This document shows positions 45,713 through 57,442 of a stretch of DNA of 64,000 nt, piece after piece. Origin of the DNA: Curvularia sp. ZM96 (Eukaryota > Ascomycota > Dothideomycetes > Pleosporales > Pleosporaceae); contig JAJGBQ010000005.1 of assembly GCA_022457065.1 (NCBI GenBank), forward strand, positions 992,001-1,056,000, written 5' to 3'. Within the stretch, counting starts at the first letter, position 1, and the number at the start of each line of letters is the position of its first letter. Below the pieces are notes generated by a model. It had not been told where the DNA came from and made no database searches. It was given only the letters and a program-made list of their open reading frames with translations. The position numbers and the translations under genes were made by a program.

Positions 45713-46634
45713 ATGTCACACGCACGCAAGAACAGTCTGTGGACGAAGCCAGCGGCAGAGACGCCGAAGCTGCTGATCGGTAAATCTATGATGATTACCG
45801 GCGGCGTGACAGGTATTGGCCGTGCCATTGTCCTCGGATACCTGCAGCACGGCGCAAACGTCGCAGTGAACCACTTGGGCGACGACAAGTCTTCCTCGCA
45901 GTACCGCACTCTGGTCGAAGAAGCCGCGAGTAACCTAGACGTGAGCAAAGAAGAAATAGAGAAGAGGCTAGTAGAAGTGCCTGGAGATGTCGGAAATCCT
46001 GAGACAGGCAAGAAAATGGTAACCGCTGTAGTGGAGCGATGGGGGCGTCTGGACGTCGTGATAAGCAATGCAGGCATCTGTGAATTCAAGGAGTTTCTAG
46101 AGTACGCATTCATATCTCTCATATACTTCATAAAGCACTGAGAATGAGGAGGCTGACAAATGACTTTTCAGTATCTCCGAAGATCTTTGGACATCCACCT
46201 TAACCACCAACCTCACCGGTGCCTTCCACACCATCCAAGCGGGCGCAAAGCAACTCTCCACACAATCGCCTCCCGGTGGCTCCATAATTGGCATCTCATC
46301 CATTAGCGCGCTCGTCGGAGGCGCGTACCAAGGCCACTACACGCCAACCAAAGCCGGTGTCCTCTCACTCATCCAGTCGTCAGCGTGCGCGCTGGGAAAA
46401 CACAACATCCGGTGCAACGCGCTGCTGCCTGGTACAATCAAGACACAGCTCAACGAAAAGGATCTGGAGAACGAGGAGAAGAGAAAGTACATGGAAGGCA
46501 GGATACCGTTGGGTCGTACAGGTGTCCCAAGTGATCTTGCAGGCCCGGCCGTTTTCTTGGGCAGTGACTTGAGTTCCTATGTCAATGGGGCCCAGCTTTT
46601 GGTCGATGGAGGATTGTTTGTAAATCTGCAATAG
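45713..46634 (+). CDS. LRA1: Short-chain dehydrogenase, L-rhamnose-1-dehydrogenase-like
   Basis: NAD(P)-dependent SDR that by resemblance oxidises L-rhamnose to L-rhamnono-1,4-lactone, the first step of the non-phosphorylated fungal pathway. Two exons: 45713-46101 and 46172-46634, giving 283 residues. It has the Rossmann glycine motif TGGVTGIG at residues 29-36, ISNAG at about 123, Ser in SIIGISSIS, and catalytic Tyr186-x3-Lys190 in HYTPTKAG. The stretches CALGKHNIRCNALLPGT, RKYMEGRIPLGR and the C-terminus NGAQLLVDGGLFVNLQ match the fungal rhamnose dehydrogenases as I remember them. The N-terminus is about 20 residues longer than usual. The neighbour 3.4 kb upstream is a lactonase-type amidohydrolase. 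The later enzymes (rhamnonate dehydratase, KDR aldolase) are not in the window. Confidence 0.85.
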
Positions 46635-47114
46635 ATGTAGAATGCATCCAAGAGGATCAAGCAATCAGTTGTCTAAGGATGTCTTGCCGTCTGGTCGAAT
46701 AAGATAGTGAGCATAGCATACTAATGATTTCCGCTCTCTACCTTCTCAACTGTCCCTTGCCCGAGGATTTGAGAAGGCTTAATACACGATTGCTGTAATT
46801 GTTGCCATGCATCGGGGGGAAGGCAACATGAGAGCACAGGCAAATGCCAACACATCTTTTACTTGACTCAAAGACAGTCGAGGCAACTCGCTATTACATT
46901 GACATGAACAACATAAATGCCATGCGTGTACCGCGAAACGAGATGAATACCCTCATAACGCAGCAAAGCCCCATATTGTAACGGGTATAGTGCAAACTCC
47001 GTCGCTATGATTTCTATGTAACGCCAGGGACTACTAGTACCAGCCATGGAAGGACCGGCTTGGGCCGCAAAGATATAACGCTTCACTTTAGAACACCAAA
47101 AATCGATTCTTACG
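46635..47114. other. Convergent intergenic region
   Basis: 480 bp between the stops of the SDR and rad50, no gene visible. Confidence 0.5.
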
Positions 47115-50100
47115 TTAAGTAACCTGCTATTATGTCAGCGCATGTCCTATGTATTTCAAACACAAAACTGGGCTTGTGGTGTACAAGCTTCTAGAAGAGG
47201 TTGGAACACTTACTTCAGCAATATTCTGACGCTCGATATAGCTTTCTTGGTTCGCGTCTCTTCCCACACGCCAATAAACATCCGTGTAGTCAGCGCAGTT
47301 CATCTCACGCAAGAACTGTTCGTCATGCGTGATGACAAGTAACTGGAAATTGGCTTGCTTTCGGCGACTCTGGATGATCTGAGACAAAGACTCTGCGAGT
47401 CCTTTGATGTTCTGCTGATCGAGGTTCGTGGTGGGCTCGTCGAGCGCAATGAGGCCGCAGTTGGTACCGAAGCATTCAGCTAGTGCGAGACGAATGACAA
47501 TGGAAGCGAGGACCTTTTGGCCAGCAGAACAACGACCGCGCATATCCATCTCGGTGTCCTGCTTAACCATCACAACACGGTAGTTGTAGGTCCGGTTGCC
47601 TTTACCATCGCCGTCAGAGGCGATGCGAATCGTATCTACATCAGTGCCTTGGTATGCATTCCGCCAGAGCTCAGCAAGGATACGATTGATTTCCTCCATC
47701 TTGAGAGTGTGGTACTTCATGATGGCCTTGTCTAAAGCGCCAGCGTAACGGCCCAAGTCTTCGATGGCGGCCTTGGTAGTTTCGACTTTGATGTGTGCCT
47801 CGCGGTACTGCTGAGTGGAATCCTTATAGAGCTGGTTGTACTCTTCGATGAGCTCTGCCAACTGATCGTCTTTGTTTTTCATGTCACGTTCAAAGCCTGT
47901 CTTTTTGATGTTCAATTCGCGATATTGAAGATCCCAGTGCTCAGCTTCACGTTCGTAGTGCTCTTTATCGCGCTCAGCACCCTGCTCCTCAAGCTTTCGA
48001 ATTTCCACTTCCAAGCCCTCAAGAGCGCGTTTCGCTTTTCGGTAGCGCAGGTTATCGCTGATGGAACGTTTGCTTGTCTCGGTATCGCGCACCGTGTCTT
48101 CAATCTTTTTGATCTTCCGAGTCGTATCGGTCATGCTAGCCTCTATGTCAACGATCTCACCTTGGAGGTTCTCAATGTCTCGATGAGTTTGAGCAAGTTG
48201 TTGCGGACCGCCACGTTCAATGTAGACGGTAATGGCTTCATTCGTCTGGTTGAGCTGGCGAACGCTGTCTGATAGTTTGGAAGCTTCGTCGTGGGCCCTT
48301 GACACACGCTCATTGCCGCGATTATTGATATCGTCGTACCTGCATTGCGCTTGCTCAATTTCAGGGTCGATATTTTCAATGTCCTGATCAAAGCTACGCA
48401 TGGCCTCTCTTTGCTTGTTGTTTTCCTTCTTCAACTCGTCGACGCGGTCGGCAAGAGCCAGCTTCTCTTTCAGCTTGGACTGAGCACTGTTCAACTCGGC
48501 GCTGATATCACGCACACTCAATTCAAGTGTGTTGATATTGCTGCGTGACTTTTCTCTAGCAGCAGTAAGTTGTTCGAGGGTGTTTCTTACATCGCGGGCA
48601 TCATTAGAAACCTGCTGCAGATCGGTCTGGATAGCATCAATCCCGCGCGAGAGTCCGGCAGACTTTTGCTTTTGTGCCAGCTCCTTGATTTCGCCCTCGA
48701 GTTCCTGTGCCCTAGTGTAGTACCCAACAATAGTCTGGACCTCCTTTTTCAAGGATTCAACCTCTCGTTTTGCGGCCTCCAGCTCATAGACAACAGAATC
48801 TTGGTCTTCGAGTTGCTTGTTGAGAGCGTCGCGCTCAGACGTTAGCTTACTGAGGTTCGCTTGCATAGCTGGAAGTTCAATGTCACGAAGTCTGCTTGCC
48901 AATTCGTAGCTAGGCTTAGCACCGCGAGCAGCCTCCAGTTCTGCAAATACTTCCTCCGCGTTGTCCGCCTGCATGTTCTTTTTCGCTTTTGCGATGATGT
49001 CTTTTAGCCCTTGTATGAATCCAGCCGTTGTGAAATCTTCCTCGTCATCGTCATGAAGAGTCCTCTTGCAAAGCCGGCAGATGTTGTGCTTCTCGGCGTA
49101 CTCTAAGCATTTGCCCATGTAATCGATCTGTGCGTCAAACTTGGCCTTGTCTGAAGAGAGTGCTTCGTATTCCTCTTCAAGCTGTTGCAAAGTCTCATCG
49201 AAATCGGATATGTCGTCCTTCTGTATGGATTCCTTGACTGCAATCTCGTACTTCTGGAGTTCCGTCCGCTTCTGTTTCAGTTGCGACTCCACATTGGATA
49301 ATTGGAAAGTAATTTGATTCAATTTCGTCTGCGCAATGTCACGGCGGGACACGGCCTCTTTCACTTCCTCTGCCTTTTCGGAAAGCACCTGCTGATAGGT
49401 CGATTCCAGGGTAGCTGGATTCCAGTCTGAATCAACGAGCTGGGAAATGCGCTTGTTGTGGACATTTTTCATAGTCGCCAAGCTGTGTTGCTGGTTCTGC
49501 AGCTCTTCTCGTTTGACATCGATGGAGGCAGACTCCCGAGCCTGTTTTGATGCGTCGCCAAATTCAGCTGTCAAACGCTCTTTGCGGTCTTCCAATGTCC
49601 GTAGATTGCTTGAGACCTCTGATATGCGTTCGTTGTACCGCTCCGAAGTAGCTGCAGCCGTTGCATCTTGCAGCTGCTTCTCAACGTCTCGTTTCTTGGC
49701 CTGCAGAATGGCCTCGCTCCCTTCGTCCGCATTGATCTGGTTCATGGCCTTTTGTAGCTCCAGGATACGCTTATCGTTGTTCGCGATCTGGCTGCGTGCG
49801 GACTCTTTGCTCTGACCAAGTCCTGATTTCCGCGTGTTTAACTGATTGAGGATATCCTGAGCCTCGCGTAGATCGCGCTGAGTCTCCTCTCGTGCTCGCT
49901 CTAGAGCTCTGTTCTGGTCGCGGGAGAGCTTATTCAAGATTTGCAGAAAGTCGCCCACTTGCTTCTCTGTGATATCGTAATCAAAACCTCGGATAGAGTG
50001 TCTCTTTGCGGCTTCTTTTATCGCATTCTCACGGCGTTGGATATTCTGCTCATGATGTTCCTTTTGTGCTTCGTATTTCCCAATCTCGCTCTGCTTTGCT

Positions 50101-51125
50101 CCCAACGCTTCGCGCTTTTCTTCGAGGTCGTTCTTGAGTTCAAGGTACTGCTCCTTGAACTCTGTGACCTGTGTAGAGTATGTAGCAACTCGCTCCTCGT
50201 ACTGGTTGAGCATGTCCTGAAGCTCCTCGTCTGATTCGGCCAGCTCTTTCAAGTTGTCCTGTAGCTCTGCAACATTCTGCTGGTTGATGTTAAGTGTCAT
50301 ACGCTTGGCTTGCAGCTGAGCAACAATCTGCTCAAAACGCGCAGCATGGCTGTAAGCGTCGCTCGCCTTCTGCTGGGCCTCGACGCACTGTTCGTCCACT
50401 TCGGTGTACGTGTTGCGTAGCTGCTCTAGTTCATCATATAGTCTGGCCTGTCTATCCTCGCTCTTCTGTGCTCGTGTCTTGTCTTCTTTGGCGTTGGCTT
50501 CGATGATTTTGAGTTGGCCCAGCTCAATGTTCCGGTCCTTGCGTATCATTTTGATGTTGTCGATGGCCTTGGTGTACTTCATGGCCTCGAAAATCTCGTC
50601 AAACTTCTTCTTGAGCGTTGTAGGGTCCGCCAGGGGCCACAGACTGTCTTCTTGGTGGCAGAAGATGACGTTGTCGAGGATGGCTTTGGATACGCCAAGA
50701 TACTGGGGGATAATTTGGTCGAGCTCGGCGACACGGGTCGAGATGGAGTGCTTTTCGCCATCTTTGATCATGAGCAGGGAGCCCTCGAGCGTCTTTTGGC
50801 TTCGCGCGTTCTTCTTGACGGTGACCTGGAGATTGCGGGTCGCGACCATGCGCACGCCCGAGGTGGAGCGGAAGGACAGCTTGACCTGGGCGAGCAGCTC
50901 CTTCTCGTTGCGCAGCTTGGGGTCGTGGATGAAGGCGCCGCCGGTCTTGCTGTTGGACGGCAGGTCTCCGGTCGTCGCGTATTTGAGCGATTCGATAATG
51001 GTCGTCTTGCCCGAGCCGTTCCAGCCGACGATGAGGGTCAGCGGTGCCGTGAAGACGATGGTCTCTCCTTTTTCGGGGCCGAAGGAGCGGATGCCCTGGA
51101 TCATCATGCGGTCGATCTTGGACAT
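47115..51125 (-). CDS. rad50: DNA repair ATPase Rad50 (MRN/MRX complex)
   Basis: SMC-like ATPase that with Mre11 and Nbs1 tethers and processes DNA double-strand ends and maintains telomeres. Two exons: 51125-47214 and a tiny last exon, 47123-47115, that adds only Val-Thr-stop, giving 1306 residues (family about 1310). The Walker A is GWNGSGKT near residue 35. Long heptad coiled coils fill 180-1110 and are broken by the zinc hook C-x2-C (ICRLCKRTL) near residue 682. The ABC signature is RGRCSAGQKVLAS, and Walker B is LIALDEPTTNLDQ. The apparent extension without splicing would add a tail unlike the family. The donor GTAAGT directly after IERQNIAE and the acceptor at 47124 restore a normal C-terminus. 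It is divergent from wc-2. Confidence 0.96.
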
Positions 51126-51536
51126 GGTGGCGGCAGGGGCGAGGGCAGCGAGTGCACACGGTGTGCACTGCGCTCTCTCGTGCGTGGCGGTGGTGGTTGT
51201 AGTGGTGGAGGAGGGGCAGCGCGTCGCGTCGGGGAGACAGCTGGGCGCGCAGCGACGTGACGGCAGCCTGGGGTGGGCGGGCAGGGAGACGCGGTGTCAC
51301 GTGGGTGGTGACGTAGTGATTGTGCAGGCGGAGCAGGCACTGGCTAGAAGCATCGGTGATTGTTCCCCAAGCGCAGCCTTGCCGGTGAGGACAGGCCGTA
51401 ATGAAAACAGGCGCCGCAAGCCCGCAAACTTCATCACTCCCTCCCCGGGCACGCGCAGACGCCCCGTTCCCTTTGTTCCACCGCCTCCCTGTACCACGTC
51501 GCAGGCCGAGTTGGGCTGCTGTGCTCGCGCGACGCC
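51126..51536. promoter_or_regulatory. Divergent promoter, rad50 / wc-2
   Basis: 411 bp separate the two start codons. The sequence is GC-rich, without a clear TATA box, and contains a TGACGTAG element (51309-51316) resembling a CRE/ATF half site. Confidence 0.5.
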
Positions 51537-53082
51537 ATGGCGCAATACTCGAACGGTGGTGCTGAGGTACGACCCAACCCCACTCTTGCTGACTAGCCCG
51601 GGTAATTCTGAGAGATTGTCTTCTTGTAGATGGGCCTCAACTCCATGGCCGGGATCCCTATGCACCCCCACCGTCCAGATCTGGGCGCCCTGCCAATGGA
51701 CCATGTTATGCAACACATGGACCTCGACATATCTTCGCTTGATGGGGCCGAGAGCCAAAACGGCGCCTTCTCCTTCGCCGACCCACAGATGCAGCAGTCA
51801 GCCGTACCACAAAACAACACCATGAGCAACGACATACAGATGACGGGCGCAGGCGCAGGCCCGCTGCCCACCGGCTTCGGCGCTCCCAACATGAATCCCT
51901 CGGGCAGCACCCTCACCGAGTTCACCAAGCGCAGGAACTGGTCGCAGCGCGTCCTCGAGGAGCTGCGCGACCTGCTGCACATTCTCACCCCCGACGGCAG
52001 GATCCTCTACGTCTCTGCCTCGTGTAAGGCGCTGACCGGATGGGAGCCCTCGCACATCATGGGCCGCTTCATCAACGAGTTCATCCACCCCGACGACATT
52101 GGCATCTTCGTCAAAGAGTTCAACGAATCCATCGCATCCGGCAACCCATTGCGCTTCTTCTACCGCTTCCGCAAGACCGACGACTCCTGGATCATCTTCG
52201 AGTCCCATGGCCATCCGCACCTCAGCAGCGACACAAACTCGTTCGCGCCTCCCAACACCATCAACTGCCGCGGCTTTTTCATGATGGCCCGCCCTTACCC
52301 GACCAAGAACGCCGCCCTCCTCGACTCCTTCCTCGAACACAAGATTGAAAACGAGCGTCTCATGAAGCGCATAGCCGAGCTCAAGCGCGAGGAGCAGGAC
52401 GAGCAGGACGACTGGGCCAAGAAGGCCGCGGCCGCCACAGGGTCCATGACAGCTTCTGAGTCACACGTCACCCAAACCATGAGCCAGGTTGATGCTGCAT
52501 CCTACGCGCAAATGCCCCCACCGGCCAAGCCAGTCGTATCAAATACTGCCCTTACACGACAAAACCTCGACGAAGCCCTCGCCGCTAGTAAGCCCGACAG
52601 TATCAACGACAAGATGGCGCGGTACGAGGGCGCGAACCATCTCGAGACAATCGAAATGTTGACTGGTCTCCGCTACAGAGACGGTGAGCGCTCACAGGGT
52701 ATCAGTACAGGCGACGCTAGTCCTAATCTCATACGTGGTGATGCTGGCATACAAATATCTCTAGATCGAGATGGCAGAAACTCGTCCGATAAGAAGAAGA
52801 AACTAAAGATCGCCGATGAGTATGTGTGTACCGACTGCGGAACGCTAGACTCACCGGAATGGCGGAAAGGTCCAAATGGACCCAAGACACTCTGCAATGC
52901 TTGCGGATGTGAGTACACCTCGTCTACTGAATAAAATGATGTGATGTGCTAATCAATCTACAGTGCGCTGGGCGAAAAAGGAAAAGAAGAAGCAGCAAAG
53001 TACAAATCCTAGCATGCAAAGTGGTAGTGGCGTGATCCACACACCAGCAATGCCCATGCACAGTAGCACGGGTAGCAGTTGA
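51537..53082 (+). CDS. wc-2: White Collar 2 blue-light regulator (PAS + GATA finger)
   Basis: DNA-binding partner of the photoreceptor WC-1. The complex drives light-responsive and circadian transcription. Three exons: 51537-51566 (only ten codons, MAQYSNGGAE), 51630-52908 and 52964-53082, giving 475 residues. A PAS domain spans about residues 115-235 (LHILTPDGRILYVSASCKALTGWEPSHIMG, HPDDIGIF, FFYRFRKTDDSW). A basic/acidic helix follows (RLMKRIAELKREEQDEQDDW). The single GATA finger near residue 410 has C-x2-C-x18-C-x2-C spacing (CTDCGTLDSPEWRKGP...LCNACG). The last intron splits the finger just before LRWAKKEKKK. Intact motifs and normal length indicate a working gene. It lacks the LOV cysteine motif of WC-1, as expected for WC-2. 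Confidence 0.95.
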
Positions 53083-55714
53083 CACCTTTTCGAAAGTTTT
53101 CGTGTTCAGCAGACACCGCTTATTTTTTTTCTCTGTTTCTCAGTCCAGTTTGAAATCAGCGATCTCATGAGAAGTTAATGCGGCGTCTTGGGCAATGGGC
53201 TTTCTTTTTTTTCACTTTGTTTTCTTCCTATCGGACTACATGGGAAACTGGCATATCAAACGGCGTTGAGTCTGCACTCTTCATCATGTACTCGGCTTTG
53301 TTGCCTCATTGCTGATTGTCAGATAATTTCCAAGATCTTGGTTAGACTCGGGCCGGGCACGTGATACCACTGCTTTTTGTTGATTACAGATAGCGACTGC
53401 ATAAAAATCGTATCTGTTCTTCTCAGAGCATATTTCTCGTATGAATGATTAGTCAACAAATGGTAATGTGGTGAATGTCCAAATTTTGACTATTGTATGT
53501 GCGCGAATCGTGAGGCTTGGCTTGACTTTACCGATCTGGCATGCCGATCGCTCTTTGCATGTAGTATCCCTATATACGCTACAACAGCCTTACTAACGCC
53601 CAGAACTAGGCAGGGGAAAAAGAAGCCTGCACATATACAGTTTTTGCTTATTGATTTACTCGTTTCCTATTACCCCACCAACATCCTCTTCCGACCCTCG
53701 ACACCCCTCTTCCTCCTTCAAAATCCCACTCGATCACGAGCCTGTCCTTTTGCTTTTTAGCTATCTGCTCTGTGGCACCACCTGACCATCTAGAATTTAA
53801 CCCTTCAATCTGGCTTTCCTGACACCACAGAAAGTCAAGCAACTCGTGACGTAGCACCGCCGCTGACATCATGACGGGTAGCTAGCGAAGGCTTAGTTCA
53901 ACAAGTGGGCAAAAGATACCCAGAGCTAAGGGCACATTTAGCCCATTTCTTTCCTTTAAGTGTAATGTGGAAGCAACTGACATGTGTTACTGTCTGCCTC
54001 TGCCAAGCTCAGCTCAGGCCGATGGGTGGTGCAACGGCACTGAGAAGTTGTATCGTGTACACAAGCCCAGTTTGTGGAAGCGCAATGGCTGGAGGAAAGC
54101 AAGTATGATTCTTTGACAAGGTTTGTATTATCCCAGAGGTTATATACAGGACAAAACGTAGTGTCGTTAAGAACTACAAATTCTGCGGACAGAGTATGTT
54201 TTGCATAGCTTTAGGTACCAGATCTCATGTGTTGGAATAGCTATCGCTGCTCTCAACATGAAAGGCTTTGCTTTCGTTTTGGTTACAATCGTATAAGCTG
54301 CAGATAGAGAAATCTCACGTTCCAGACTATGGTGACGGAAGGTATTGGCTTTGATGCGGCGTGCACATCGTCATAGCCAGCAGCGGCAATGTCTCCGCTT
54401 CCTCTTTGCTCGATATCGTCTGGATATCCATGCATCTCAAGCACTTCTACCGAAGAATATTGCGGTGCCCTACTATTGTTACTCTCTTTGGACGCCTTCC
54501 TTCCGGGCCTTTCTCTAATCAGCGAGCCAGAATTGTCACGGTGATTATAAGCAGCCTGGAGATTAAACGCATTCTTTTTTTTTTTTTTTTTTTTTTTGAT
54601 TTTGGCGGAACAATCGAAGGATTTTTCACAATTAAAACAAGTTTCATTTCGATAAGGCGTGCGTCAGAGCATGGCGCCATGACGCGCAGCCATTCATTAT
54701 TCTGCGGTACTGCCCCTGCATATAACTGAAGCGTCCAAACTCCTATGCAGCCACTGGGGTGCAAGAGCATCAAGAACGACTTTCTTGGGAATCTGAATAG
54801 GTTGTGCCTGGTGTGCTTAAATATCAATACCCCTCTATGAAGCAGATCTGGACGCCTGAGAGTGAGCATGATTCGTTCACTCCAGCTAAAGTGGCGCGCG
54901 TATCATCAGGCGGCCATGATGCACAACTGCCTGTCTTTAGGTTTGCCTCACAACAATACAATTCCTATTTGCTAGCCTGCAGTAGACTTGTGAAAAGATA
55001 CTCCATAAAATAGCACGTCGGTTAACCGTGTGAGATTACGCCCACATGCTGAACTCGCACGGTCTGTTTAAACTATTTTTTACGCATAGGCCTTTTCATT
55101 GAGTTCAATTTTACTTTCTGTGACCAAGGCACCGCTGCATATGATTGGGCCGTATAGAGTTATTGTCGCAAGCCCCAATGAGATTATACGAGCGAGCCAA
55201 TCACAACCGAGCTCCAGACCAATGAGTACACAGCCACTTATATAGCCACGTCTAGGGCCAACATCTCAATTATAGAAGTTTTCATATACCAGAGAGATAC
55301 TGTATGGGCGAATTATCGTAGAGAGTATACTGTGACGGGGAGCCTATTGTTCAGTGAAGATCCAAGCCAAATCCTACTACATGTGCTTTCGATACGATGA
55401 TCGACGATAGAAGGTTAACTTCAAGATCAAGGCCCCCAGCAAGGCCTAACACCACATCCGCAGGATTTACACAACGTTGGCGGCGAACGCACCGTGCGGA
55501 TCTTCTCCCCAAACAAGATCAGCTTTGAGCAATAGGACATGAAGATTACTTTCTTGAGGCCCCCATCGAATAACTCAGCCCCCATATCAATTAAGATGAA
55601 CAGTATAAGATTCACTCCAATACCAACTCTTACACTTCCATTCTACCATCTCTAGAGTTTCTTGATTCCTACCTCGTTCCTCGTGCATCCCACATCTCGA
55701 CAGTCCGGTGCAAT
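53083..55714. other. Intergenic, no gene seen
   Basis: 2.6 kb of AT-rich sequence. The first part is the wc-2 3' UTR. CCAAT boxes lie at 55197-55201 and 55219-55223, with a TTATATAG box at 55238-55245. These probably serve the hydrolase that starts at 55715, which would imply a leader of over 400 bases. No protein family match in any frame. Confidence 0.5.
54575..54597. repeat. Poly(T) run of 23
   Basis: Uninterrupted T tract on the plus strand, preceded by CATTAAACGCATTC-type unique sequence. On the minus strand it could be the poly(A) end of an old retrotransposed sequence. No element body is recognisable. Confidence 0.85.
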
Positions 55715-57402
55715 ATGCGGTCTCACATCGCTGCTACCATTCCATTGCTCGTCGCGCCAACCATCGCCTTGTGTCCACCTCCAGGCCCTGTCCTCCCACC
55801 ACCATCACTGGCTCCCAATGCCTCAAATTTTAGCATCCCAGACGCTGTATTTCAAAACGTCACGTTCTTGAAGAACACTTCGTTTGCGGTGCAAGTATCC
55901 ATTGGTGATGCCACTATTTTCCAACACGAGCACTCGGCGCCTGGGCGGCAAGTGAACCAGTCGCTGTTTGATACACAGTTCCGCATTGCGAGTGCCACTA
56001 AGTGGATTACCGCTCTCGCGCTAGAGCTCAGCAGAGATGTTATCAGCCTAGAAGACCCTATTACCAAGTTCGTTCCCGGGCTGAAAGAGGAACTATACGG
56101 AGATGTCACGATAAAGTCCTTGACAGACCACACTTCTGGCCTTGGTCGCTTCGTACGTCTTACTCAACCTACCCCTTGGCAGCATGAGGCTTTACTAACA
56201 GTATTCCCCAGGGCTATGTAGGCGACCTAGCCTACGGCCGAGACGCCGCTCTCCTAGGTCTCCCTAACATCACAAACACCCTCCCAGGCTGCGATCCCGT
56301 CCCCGGCGGCCGTGTCTGCACGAAACAAGAAGTCCTTGATATGTTCAACAACCCCGCATACGCACCTCATTCGCCTAATTCGCGCGCCATGTACAGTAAC
56401 ATCGGCTACATACTCCTCGGCAAAGCGCTCGAGACAGCATACAACATGAGCTACGAGGCAGTCATACAAACACTGATTCTCGACCCCGTTGGGATGCCCA
56501 AGTCGACATTTGCCGTGCCAAAGGATGATGGTAAAGCCATATTGCCTCGCCGCCCTGAAGACACGACGTGGTTCGTTGCGGATTTTGCGAATCTGAATCC
56601 AACAGGCGGACTGTGGTCGACGCCGAACGAAATGCTCAAGCTGCTTCACGCGCTTCAGAAGAACACCTTGCTGAGTAAAAGCCAACTTCGCGCTTGGATG
56701 CAACCGACGACGTTTCTGCAATCGATGCAGCAATATGTTGGTGTGGCGTGGGAGATATTCCGCATCACTGATTTGCCACTAGAGTTCCCTCGCACAATCG
56801 ACGTGTACACGAAAGCAGGTGGTGTGCCAGGATACGGTTCGTACGTGGCTCTGATACCCGAGTACAACATTGCTATCACGGTGAACGCCGCGGGGGGCGA
56901 GACGTCGTATTCGTCCATAGAGCTTCTCGGTACGCTGGTGACGGCGGTGGTGCCCTATGCAGATACACTGGCACGCTCGCAAGCTGCGAACAAATATGCG
57001 GGTACCTACAAGTTGGCTTCGTCTTCATCTAACGATACTCTGATCCTTTCTTCTACTTCTGGCCCGGGGCTTTCTATCGACACCCTGACCATCAACAATG
57101 TCCCTGTCCTTCAGGCGCTTTCCGCGAGTCGAAAGATTCCATTCAAGGACTTCAGTCCAAGGCTTTATCCTACTGATCCTGACTCTCTGGGTTCAGAGGC
57201 CGAGAACTGGAGGATGTTGTTGGATCAAAAGACGCCAGCAAAGAAGCTGTGGGGCGGGCTGGAGTGCATGAGTTGGAATCTGGGGGATCCGGCAAGGTAT
57301 GTTAGGGAACCGCTGGACACTTTTGTGTTTCATATGGAGGGCGATGAAGTTGTCAGCGTGGAGTTGCTTGGTTGGAGGGTAACGCTGGATAAGGTGAATT
57401 GA
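55715..57402 (+). CDS. Secreted serine beta-lactamase/transesterase-like hydrolase (class C fold)
   Basis: Two exons: 55715-56152 and 56212-57402, giving 542 residues. A signal peptide (MRSHIAATIPLLVAPTIALC) precedes a Pro-rich linker with N-glycosylation sites (NAS, NVT, NTS). The nucleophile motif is Ser93-A-T-Lys96 in FRIASATKW, and the second motif is Tyr207-S-N in AMYSNIGYILLGKALE. The third motif is weaker: the usual KTG/HxG position reads GGVPGYGSYVALIPE. A C-terminal 150-residue beta-rich domain follows. The family covers esterases, transesterases such as LovD, D-aminopeptidases and zearalenone-lactonase-like enzymes. The substrate cannot be told. Secretion distinguishes it from cytosolic biosynthetic members. 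Its stop lies 40 bp from the uba4 stop, so the two 3' UTRs must overlap. Confidence 0.88.
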
Positions 57403-57442
57403 GCTCTTATTGTGTAGATGGTACGAGAAGCATAAGGGCTGC

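Noticed and set aside
47130..47213. Read-through C-terminus of rad50 without the last intron
   Set aside because: It would add a tail unlike any Rad50. A GTAAGT donor and CAG acceptor give the family-like ending.
50404..51825. 473-codon plus-strand frame overlapping rad50 and wc-2
   Set aside because: Antisense to the rad50 coding sequence and out of frame with the wc-2 PAS exon.
54530..54600. Poly(T) as proof of a retrotransposon
   Set aside because: No target-site duplication, reverse-transcriptase motif or other element body is visible next to it.
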